Translations under genes and position numbers: made by a program
From: a virus
Length of the DNA stretch: 23,203 nt
Reading direction: 5' to 3' (one strand)
IMG/VR virus record: IMGVR_UViG_3300031963_011286
Span: 1-23,203 of that record
The notes under the pieces: model-generated
Database searches by the model: none
Told to the model about the DNA's origin: nothing
What the model saw: only the letters and a program-made list of their open reading frames with translations
Shown here: piece after piece, positions 13,575 through 19,979 of the stretch
How the letters are laid out: every line of letters starts with the position of its first letter
Numbering within the stretch: the first letter of the stretch is position 1

Positions 13575-14372
13575 ATGAAACCACCACGCAAAATCCCCAA
13601 AGTCGAAACCCGCCACCAGGTCGCCGTGAAGCTGGCGGCTGAGTTTAATGTGAAGAAAGAATCCGCATTGCAGTGGTTCGACTCCGGCTGCCCTCAGAAT
13701 TTCGAGGAGGGCAAGGCTTGGAAGCTCCAGAGGATCGAGGAGGCGAAAATCCGGCAGCATAGTGTCACGACACCCTGCAAGTATGAAAGAGCCCGTAGCG
13801 AGGCTGCAAACGCCAACAAAGAGCCCAACTGGGAACTCATGTCTCCCGAATTCAAAAACCTCTGCGATGTCGTCGCCGACCTCTACCTCGCCGGCATGGT
13901 CACCTCCCGCATCAACCAAATCCTCGGAGTCAGCGAGGAAGTCATCTATCGGGTGATCAACAACCACCCCCGCACCAAGGACAAGGACAAGGAACTCTCC
14001 GCCTCTGCCTGGTCCGACATCCGGCGCCTCGCCCAGTCCGAGATCCGCAACCGCCTCCGCGATCCCGAGGAGCGAAAGAAGATCAAGGCCGGGGACCTCA
14101 ACTTCCTCGCCGGCACTGCTCACGACAAGCTCGAAAAGGGCGAGGGTCCGCAGCAGGTCAATGTCAACATCCGAGCCAAGATCGAGGCGATGTCCTACGA
14201 TGAGCTAATCAAAGCCATTAGCTCCAAGCAGGATGTCGTCGAAGGAGAGTTCCAAGTCGAGGGTAAGGAGATGAGTGTGGGGGCGCAGAACTCCGAAATC
14301 AAAATCCCCTCTCAGTCTCAACAACAGGCGTTATCCGAGCCCAAAAAAGACACTGATTCTGTAAATGATTGA
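13575..14372 (+). CDS. Putative terminase small subunit (HTH DNA-binding protein)
   Basis: 265 residues. An N-terminal HTH-like segment (about 14-38, VAVKLAAEFNVKKESALQWF) and a second one at 104-132 (AGMVTSRINQILGVSEEVIY) suggest sequence-specific DNA binding. Residues 169-190 (KIKAGDLNFLAGTAHDKLEK) resemble a segment found in phage proteins encoded just before the large terminase. Position two genes upstream of terL and right after a repeat cluster fits packaging-site recognition. A replication initiator or transcription regulator binding the iterons is the main alternative. There is no good Shine-Dalgarno site. Codons change from mixed to C-ending near 13815. Confidence 0.5.
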   Translation: MKPPRKIPKVETRHQVAVKLAAEFNVKKESALQWFDSGCPQNFEEGKAWKLQRIEEAKIRQHSVTTPCKYERARSEAANANKEPNWELMSPEFKNLCDVVADLYLAGMVTSRINQILGVSEEVIYRVINNHPRTKDKDKELSASAWSDIRRLAQSEIRNRLRDPEERKKIKAGDLNFLAGTAHDKLEKGEGPQQVNVNIRAKIEAMSYDELIKAISSKQDVVEGEFQVEGKEMSVGAQNSEIKIPSQSQQQALSEPKKDTDSVND

Positions 14373-14429
14373 AACACAATGCTGGCTCATTATCGATAAG
14401 TATGCTTATATGAAGTTATGACCTCGACA

Positions 14430-14444
14430 GGGGGGGGAGGGGGG
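14430..14444. repeat. G-tract (G8-A-G6)
   Basis: Eight G at 14430-14437, one A, then six G at 14439-14444, in the 128-bp gap after the putative small terminase. It is a purine run that could cause sequencing or replication slippage. There are too few separate runs for a standard intramolecular quadruplex, although the two long tracts could fold if split. Confidence 0.8.
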
Positions 14445-14500
14445 TGCCTCGGCGGCGTTTCATTTTTACCCCCGACTCATCCACCCGTCGGAAAAATTTT

Positions 14501-14764
14501 ATGAAAAAACAAAAACCACAAGAAGATAAACAAGAGAAGGAACAAGAATGGCCGAGGCCCGCGAGGGTATCTCGGGCGAGGCAGCCGCAGAATCGTCGCC
14601 TGTTATTGGTGAACTTCAGCGAGGTGGAGTCTGCCAGCATCGGCGTGCGGGACAATGCGTTTTACCGGGCGAACGAGAAGGTGATCGTGGCGAAGGCTGC
14701 GGACGGGAGCCTGGTGGATGCGAAGCCGAAGACGAATGCGTTGTTGAGGGGTGGGCAGGAATAA
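14501..14764 (+). CDS. Hypothetical basic protein, 87 aa
   Basis: ATG at 14501 starts a very basic, Gln/Lys-rich tail (MKKQKPQEDKQEKEQEW), then RRLLLVNFSEVESASIGVRD and KVIVAKAADGSLVDAKP. The stop lies three bases before the terL ATG. A GTG at 14444, ending the G-tract, would add 19 residues. A competing frame with ATG at 14548 has a better ribosome site but runs deep into terL and looks like a shadow. Function unknown. Confidence 0.5.
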   Translation: MKKQKPQEDKQEKEQEWPRPARVSRARQPQNRRLLLVNFSEVESASIGVRDNAFYRANEKVIVAKAADGSLVDAKPKTNALLRGGQE

Positions 14765-14767
14765 CGC

Positions 14768-16375
14768 ATGAAAGGCCAGACCACCCACCCCGTCATCCCC
14801 GAAGTCCCGGCGAGTCTCTTCAAGAAGGATTACGAAGAGGCGAAGCGGCTGCTGTGCGAGCGCGAGGAGCGTATCGTTTTGGAGAAGGAGGATCCGATTC
14901 GGTATGGCTACGAGCCGGAGCATTGGAGTGAGGTGGACGAGGCGGCGGCGAAGTATCGGGACATCCTTGTGCTCGGGGGCAACCGCTCGGGGAAGTCTAC
15001 CTGGGCGGGGAAATATTTGATGCGCCTGCTAGTCGAGAAGCCAGACGCCCGGGCTTGGTGCTTCCAAACAACGAATGACAACTCGATCTCGATGCAGCAG
15101 CCGATCCTGTGGGATTTCATGCCGGCCGAGCTACGGAAAGCCAAGCGCACCCAGGTCACGAATATCAGCTACACTCAAAAAAACGGCTTTTCCGAGAACA
15201 CCTTTGTGCTCCCAAACCGTAGCCAGTGCTGGTTTCGCAACTACGCGCAGGACATCAAGACGATTGAGGGCGGCGAGGTCGATGTGGTGTGGTGCGACGA
15301 GTTGGTCCCGCTGGATTGGCTAGAGACCATCCGCTACCGCCTCGTCACCCGAAACGGAATCCTCATCGTTACCTTCACGCCAGTGGAAGGCTACAGCGCG
15401 ACCGTGAAGGAATACCTCCAAGGCGCCAAGACCCTGCGAGAGATCGAGGCCGAGCTCCTGCCTAAGCGCAACGGCAAAGGCTTCGAGACCGTCCCCACGC
15501 TCCAGAAGTGCGCCACCCGCAACGCCGCCATTTTTTACTTCCACACGCAGGCGAACCCCTGGGCCGGTTACGAGCGCATGAAGGTCGAGCTCGCCCAGCA
15601 GCCCCGCGAAAAAATCCTCTGCCGCGCCTACGGAGTCCCCACAAAAGCCACCGCCACCTCGTTCCCCCGGTTCCGCGAGTCCGTGCATGTCGTCAAAGCC
15701 GACCAGATCCCCAAAGACGGCACCGTCTACCTTTTTTGCGACCCCGCCGGGAACAAAAATTGGTTCATGCTATGGATCAAAATCGACGCCAACGGCCGAG
15801 CATGGGTCTACCGCGAATGGCCCCAGGCCGACGAATACATCGAAGGCGTCGGCTACCCCGAGGAGTGGTGCAAGCCGAGCGGCAAGAAAGCCGACGGCGA
15901 GCCCGGCGACGGCCAGAAATCCTTCGGTTTCGGCCTACTCGCCTACACCGCCGAGATTTTGCGATTGGAAAAACTCGACGGCGTCCAGCCCTTCGAGCGG
16001 TGGATCGATTCCCGTTATGGGAACACCACCGTCGCCGGCACCCGCGAGCACGCCACCACGCTCCTCGAGGAGCTCGAAGAGGCCGGCATGCCCTTCCGCA
16101 GTTGCCCCACCGAAAACATCTCCGAGGGCGTCTCCCTCATCAACGACTGGCTCTACTACCATGACGACAAACCCATCGACCACCAGAACGCGCCCCGCCT
16201 CTACATCAGCGAGCGGTGCGCCAATACCATATTCGCCCTCAAGGAATGGACCGGCGCCGACGGCCAGAAAGGTGCCTGCAAAGACCCCATCGACTGCCTG
16301 CGCTACCTCGTCTGCTCCGGCGTCGAGAATGTGGAAGGAGGGATCCTCAATGTCACAGGCGGCGGCTCTTACTAA
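14768..16375 (+). CDS. terL: Terminase large subunit
   Basis: 535 residues, the usual length for TerL. ATPase domain: Walker A GGNRSGKST at 70-78, Walker B VDVVWCDE at 171-178 with catalytic E178, and a coupling motif in ILIVTFTPV. RNase H-like nuclease domain: D325 in LFCDPAG, D414 in WIDSRYG, and D506/D509 in DPIDCLRYL as candidate metal ligands. It cuts and pumps DNA into the prohead through the portal. Codon usage changes inside the gene: G-rich up to about 15330, C-rich after. The next gene begins inside its last 26 bases. Confidence 0.93.
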   Translation: MKGQTTHPVIPEVPASLFKKDYEEAKRLLCEREERIVLEKEDPIRYGYEPEHWSEVDEAAAKYRDILVLGGNRSGKSTWAGKYLMRLLVEKPDARAWCFQTTNDNSISMQQPILWDFMPAELRKAKRTQVTNISYTQKNGFSENTFVLPNRSQCWFRNYAQDIKTIEGGEVDVVWCDELVPLDWLETIRYRLVTRNGILIVTFTPVEGYSATVKEYLQGAKTLREIEAELLPKRNGKGFETVPTLQKCATRNAAIFYFHTQANPWAGYERMKVELAQQPREKILCRAYGVPTKATATSFPRFRESVHVVKADQIPKDGTVYLFCDPAGNKNWFMLWIKIDANGRAWVYREWPQADEYIEGVGYPEEWCKPSGKKADGEPGDGQKSFGFGLLAYTAEILRLEKLDGVQPFERWIDSRYGNTTVAGTREHATTLLEELEEAGMPFRSCPTENISEGVSLINDWLYYHDDKPIDHQNAPRLYISERCANTIFALKEWTGADGQKGACKDPIDCLRYLVCSGVENVEGGILNVTGGGSY

Positions 16376-16550
16376 AAAAATCCTACGCCGTCGCGATGTC
16401 ATGGACCTCCTCGGCATCAGCGAGCGCGAGTATCGCACCTACATCGACATCGGCCTCCTCCAGCCCATCCCGAGCCAATCCAAGCGGCACGCCTTCCTGC
16501 ATGCCCAAGTCGTCCAGAAATTCGACCTCCACCCCACCCCATCCAAATGA
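16350..16550 (+). CDS. Small HTH (MerR/excisionase-like) protein, 66 aa
   Basis: ATG at 16350 has a strong Shine-Dalgarno site (AAGGAGGG at 16335-16342) and overlaps terL by 26 bases. KILRRRDVMDLLGISEREYR followed by TYIDIGLLQPIPSQSKRHAF fits a MerR-like winged helix: HTH at about 12-30, then the wing with a basic residue cluster. It is a second excisionase-like fold in this phage, and its place after terL suggests a late regulator or packaging accessory. Confidence 0.6.
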   Translation: MSQAAALTKKILRRRDVMDLLGISEREYRTYIDIGLLQPIPSQSKRHAFLHAQVVQKFDLHPTPSK

Positions 16551-16837
16551 AACCCATGATCACCATAAAAAAAACCATCCGCCTTACCGCCCCCGACCGT
16601 CTTGACGAAGACGACATGCAGACCGCGCTCTGCATGCCCGGGATCAAGCCCCTCGTCGTCCTGGCCCTCCAGCAAGTCCTGCAAGACCACATCGACGACG
16701 CCGTCGAGTTGGTCGGCAACCTCAAGACCGCCTCGGACCACGGCACCCTCGCCCACTGCGCCGGCGGCCTCGACGCCCTCCGCGCCTTCCAGAGCGACCT
16801 CATCCAGCGCATCGAGGAATCCAGCAAGCAGCCGTGA
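16547..16837 (+). CDS. Hypothetical protein, 96 aa
   Basis: ATG at 16547 overlaps the previous TGA (ATGA); a second in-frame ATG at 16556 is possible. The sequence is helical (IKPLVVLALQQVLQDHIDDA, then DALRAFQSDLIQRIEE), with no membrane or signal segment. It belongs to the small-gene cluster between terL and the scaffold gene. No family recognised. Confidence 0.6.
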   Translation: MKPMITIKKTIRLTAPDRLDEDDMQTALCMPGIKPLVVLALQQVLQDHIDDAVELVGNLKTASDHGTLAHCAGGLDALRAFQSDLIQRIEESSKQP

Positions 16838-17061
16838 CCTCCTCTTTCCAATGCAACGCCTGTGGCCGCGAGTGGCAAGACCACCCGGGCGTCGAGCCGA
16901 CTTGCAAGCTGGCCATCGATTTGGCCCTCACGCTCAAGGAAGTGCTTACCTACGCCGAGCCGCCCAAATACACGCGGGACATCACGGAGCAGGAAATTTA
17001 TTTCGACCTCATCGAACGAGCCCGCCGGTTGATCGTCAAGTCTCGCCATTTTTCACAATGA
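16834..17061 (+). CDS. Small zinc-knuckle-like protein, 75 aa
   Basis: GTG at 16834 overlaps the preceding TGA (GTGA). The start FQCNACGREWQDHPGVEPTC gives CxxC plus a third Cys and a nearby His, compatible with a zinc-binding knuckle, followed by a helical part (YFDLIERARRLIVKSRH). No family is recognised. Its stop overlaps the next ATG. Confidence 0.6.
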   Translation: MTSSFQCNACGREWQDHPGVEPTCKLAIDLALTLKEVLTYAEPPKYTRDITEQEIYFDLIERARRLIVKSRHFSQ

Positions 17062-17258
17062 CCTGCCCCGCCTGCCAGCACCCCCGCAGCAAAGTCGTGG
17101 ATACCCGCAAGGCCAAGCGCCGCCGGGAGTGTCTCGCGTGTCTCATGCGGTGGACTACCACCGAAATCCTCGCTGCCGGCACCATCGCGCCGGTAAAAAA
17201 AAGCCCCGCAGGCGACCCCCGCTCGTGGCTCGAGCGTATCGAAGAAAAGCTCCGGTGA
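17058..17258 (+). CDS. NrdR-like zinc-ribbon protein, 66 aa
   Basis: MTCPACQHPRSKVVDTRKAK followed by RRRECLACLMRWTTTEIL closely follows the N-terminal zinc ribbon of the regulator NrdR (CPxC...SKVxDSR...RRRECxxCxxRFTTxE). The ATP-cone domain of full NrdR (about 150 aa) is absent, so this is a ribbon-only version, probably binding DNA or protein. In host NrdR the domain contacts the promoters of ribonucleotide reductase genes; whether the phage protein competes there is unknown. Confidence 0.65.
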   Translation: MTCPACQHPRSKVVDTRKAKRRRECLACLMRWTTTEILAAGTIAPVKKSPAGDPRSWLERIEEKLR

Positions 17259-17278
17259 AAACCTAGCTCGGCGGGCGG

Positions 17279-17314
17279 CTTCGGGGAAAACTTCGGGGAA
17301 AACTTCGGGGAAAA
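17279..17314. repeat. Three perfect tandem 12-bp repeats CTTCGGGGAAAA
   Basis: Copies at 17279-17290, 17291-17302 and 17303-17314, followed by a purine-rich stretch, in the noncoding gap before the scaffold gene. They start 20 bp after the stop of the zinc-ribbon gene. Confidence 0.9.
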
Positions 17315-17344
17315 TCAGGGCCGCGCCCCCCAATTCCTCCCTTT

Positions 17345-17384
17345 TTCGCGTCGATATCTGTCGATTCGCGTCGATATCTGTCGA
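17345..17384. repeat. Two perfect tandem 20-bp repeats
   Basis: TTCGCGTCGATATCTGTCGA occurs at 17345-17364 and 17365-17384. Each unit has two TCGA tetramers 10 bp apart around GATATC, and TCGA recurs at 17400-17403. The 17259-17490 gap also holds the 12-bp repeats above and probably the promoter for the head genes, though no clear -35/-10 pair or terminator is seen. Confidence 0.9.
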
Positions 17385-17490
17385 TTCCTGCTCAAGTCCA
17401 TCGACTTAGCGGAAAAATATCGCAATCCAACCGGCATCGAGCCTCTGCGCCGCTCGTGAATCCCGCGCTGACCCACTTGGTTGGATTACC

Positions 17491-18498
17491 ATGACGCAAA
17501 CACAAGAAACCCAAACAGAAGACACGCTCAACCTCACCGATTTGGCCACAGAAATGGGGCTCACATTGGAAAAAGTTGAGGAAACACCGCCGGAACCATC
17601 GACCGAAGAGGCCGACCCGAATGCGGAAATAGATCCTTCACAGGAAAACACCGAGGAAACCGAAGATTCCGAACCGGCTGAAGAAGCCGAGCCCGAATCC
17701 GAGGAAAAATCTGACGACGACGCCGAGGAAGACGCTCCCGCCCCCACGCAGGACAAGCTCCTCAAGCGGATCGATAGGATTACCGCCAAACGCCGCGAGG
17801 CCGAAGAACGCGCAGAGCAACTGGAGACCGAAATTTCCGACCTCCGCGCCAAATTTGACGCCGCGCCACCCATCACGCTCGCTCCCACTCCCGCCGACCC
17901 GCTCGCCGATGTGGAAAGCCCCGAGGCACTCGAAGAACGCATCTCCATTGCGAAGAAAGTTCGCAAGTGGGCGCTCGAAAACCTCGAAGGCGGCACCGTG
18001 ACGAACGCGCAAGGCGAAGAGGTCTACCACGAGCCCGCCCAGGTCCGCCAATACCTCGCCAACGCCGACGAGATGCTCACCGAGCACGCTCCGAAGCGCC
18101 GCGAGTGGCTCACCCAGCGCCAGACCGTCTTGCCCGAGGCCCGCACCGCGTATCCCGCGCTCTTCCAGACCGGATCGCCCGAGCAGGCCATGTATCGCGA
18201 GACGCTCAAAGCCTACCCGGCACTAAAAAACATGCCGAATCTCGAAATGGTGATCGGCGATGCCATCGAGGGCCAAAAGCTCCGGTTCGCCCGCCAGCAA
18301 GCCGCCCAAAAAGCCGCCTCCGCGCTCAAATCCTCGGCCGCCCCTGTGAAATCCGCCCCATCCACCCCGTCTCCTGCCAAAGGTCAAAAAGTGCCTGCCA
18401 AAGACATCAACAACCGCGCCAGTGCCAAAAGCCTCTACGAGCGCGGACACAACCTTAAATCCGACGACATCGCAGCCTTCTTAGAGGGCGCCCTGTAG
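17491..18498 (+). CDS. Putative capsid scaffolding protein
   Basis: 335 residues. The first 90 residues are very acidic (many Glu, Asp, Pro and Ser), 90-125 form a coiled-coil (KLLKRIDRITAKRREAEERA, EQLETEISDL), the middle is helical, and the C-terminal third is Ala/Ser/Pro/Lys-rich ending in a basic-then-acidic tail. This composition and the position immediately before the major capsid gene are those of phage scaffold proteins, which template the prohead and then leave or are cut. There is no sequence motif, so the call is positional. The start lacks a Shine-Dalgarno site. Confidence 0.65.
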   Translation: MTQTQETQTEDTLNLTDLATEMGLTLEKVEETPPEPSTEEADPNAEIDPSQENTEETEDSEPAEEAEPESEEKSDDDAEEDAPAPTQDKLLKRIDRITAKRREAEERAEQLETEISDLRAKFDAAPPITLAPTPADPLADVESPEALEERISIAKKVRKWALENLEGGTVTNAQGEEVYHEPAQVRQYLANADEMLTEHAPKRREWLTQRQTVLPEARTAYPALFQTGSPEQAMYRETLKAYPALKNMPNLEMVIGDAIEGQKLRFARQQAAQKAASALKSSAAPVKSAPSTPSPAKGQKVPAKDINNRASAKSLYERGHNLKSDDIAAFLEGAL

Positions 18499-18520
18499 TC
18501 AAATCCAACCAACCAAAATT

Positions 18521-19531
18521 ATGGCAGCAACACTCATCACCAACCAAGTCGGCATCCGCCAAGACCTCAGCGACCTCATCGCCGTTGTCGATGCCAAAAC
18601 ATGTCCCGTCGTTTCAACCGCGAAGAAGGGGTCCGAGCCCATCAACCCATTGACACAATGGCAAGCCGATGCCTTTGCAACGACTGGCGTCCCATCGGGC
18701 GTCCTCTCAAATACAGACATCAGCTCGTCTGACTTCATCGACAACGCCGCGAACCGCGCAATCTTGAGCGCCCGAGTTCAGAAGTTTCGCGAAGTCCCTA
18801 GCGTTGATGATATGGCTCAGAACATCTCCGAAGTTGCCGGCATCGGTAAAAAGCGCGAGATGGCCAAAGCCGTCACCAAGAGCCTTGAGCAAATCAAACG
18901 CTCCATGGAAGCCGCCTTCTGCTCGGATCAAGAGTCCCAAGAGCAGTCCGGCAGCGATGCCTACCTCACCCGCGGCCTCGGCAAGTGGATCCAAAACGGC
19001 GCCCAGACCGATCTCCCGGTCGCAGCCGCCTACCGCACACCCACAGCCTCGATCAACACCACGGCCACCGCTTCCCTCACCGAAGCGAATGTCCAGGATG
19101 TGCTCCAGAGCATCTACGAGCAGACCGGCAAGGTTTCGACCTACAGCCTCATCTGCGGGCCGAACCTCAAGCGTGCCTTTACAGGATTCACACGCACTCA
19201 GTTCGCCACCACCAGTGTCGCCAGCGCGATCCGCACTCTGAATCAAGATGCGGAAGCCAAAAAGATCACCAGCACGGTGGATATCTTCGAGGGCGATTTC
19301 GGCACGCTAGAACTCATCCCATCGCTCTTCCTCGCGAAGAACGCCAGCACCGCCGAGCAACTCTCCCGTGGCTATGTCCTCGATATGGACATGGTTGAGC
19401 TGCGCTACAACCGCAAGCCCCGCTTCCAAGAGTTGGAAGACCGTGGCGGCGGATCCCGCGGCATCGTCGATGCGATCTGCGCCTTGTGCGTCAAGTCGCC
19501 CCTCGGCCTCGGTAAATTCGACCCAGCCTAA
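18521..19531 (+). CDS. Major capsid protein, SU10-like (DUF5309 type)
   Basis: 336 residues, typical size. Segments DLIAVVDAKTCPVVSTAKKG and NPLTQWQADAF near the N-terminus, KREMAKAVTKSLEQIKRSME, and RGYVLDMDMVELRYNRKPRF near the C-terminus match the arrangement of the SU10 major capsid/DUF5309 family, an HK97-fold group. The leader is CCAACCAACCAAAATT with no Shine-Dalgarno site, notable for what should be the most expressed gene. Position after the scaffold supports the call. Confidence 0.8.
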   Translation: MAATLITNQVGIRQDLSDLIAVVDAKTCPVVSTAKKGSEPINPLTQWQADAFATTGVPSGVLSNTDISSSDFIDNAANRAILSARVQKFREVPSVDDMAQNISEVAGIGKKREMAKAVTKSLEQIKRSMEAAFCSDQESQEQSGSDAYLTRGLGKWIQNGAQTDLPVAAAYRTPTASINTTATASLTEANVQDVLQSIYEQTGKVSTYSLICGPNLKRAFTGFTRTQFATTSVASAIRTLNQDAEAKKITSTVDIFEGDFGTLELIPSLFLAKNASTAEQLSRGYVLDMDMVELRYNRKPRFQELEDRGGGSRGIVDAICALCVKSPLGLGKFDPA

Positions 19532-19634
19532 TCTCTGGCATGCCCGGCTCGGCGGCGTCCCTGACTCCCGCCGCCGAGCCCACGGGCCTTGGAGTCTCCC
19601 ATTTTCCGCAGTTCAGAAAAAAACCAAAAACTCT

Positions 19635-19979
19635 GTGGTAGACGACGCATCCGAACTCGAAGCCGATCTCGGCGATCTCGCGCCCCTCGTGAAAGAGGAA
19701 CTCCAACGCGGCCACTTCGCCAGCATGGTCACCGCCGAGATGCGCCAGCAGCGCATCAAAGCCGCCAGCGACCGCCTCGCCGAAGCCCGCCGCACCGTGG
19801 ACGGCATCGGCCAGCATGTGATGTCCATTGATTTCGACTCCTACCTTTTCTGGAACCAACAACTCCCCGGCTGCTGGACCGACAAAGGATTCCGCGACGA
19901 TTTCGCCAAAGCCAACCCGCACACCCGAGTCGTTTCCACCTCCACCACTTTCACCACGCCCGGCCTCGCCACCGCATGA
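19635..19979 (+). CDS. Small virion-cluster protein, 114 aa
   Basis: The frame continues upstream into the capsid gene, so a GTG at 19635 is taken as start; this leaves a 103-bp leader (19532-19634) without an evident ribosome site. The protein is helical at first (DLAPLVKEELQRGHFASMVT, RIKAASDRLAEARRTVDG), then Trp/Phe-rich (YLFWNQQLPGCWTDKGFRDD). The stop overlaps the portal ATG. No family recognised. Confidence 0.5.
   Translation: MVDDASELEADLGDLAPLVKEELQRGHFASMVTAEMRQQRIKAASDRLAEARRTVDGIGQHVMSIDFDSYLFWNQQLPGCWTDKGFRDDFAKANPHTRVVSTSTTFTTPGLATA

Noticed and set aside
14548-14931. Alternative gene with a good ribosome site (AGAAGGAAC)
   Set aside because: It runs over 160 bases into terL in another frame and its sequence is Gly/Glu/Arg low complexity; the 14501-14764 frame ends neatly before terL.
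17279-17384. CRISPR array
   Set aside because: Repeats are directly adjacent with no spacers and the units are 12 and 20 bp; no cas genes apart from the Cas4-like exonuclease, which fits the recombination module.
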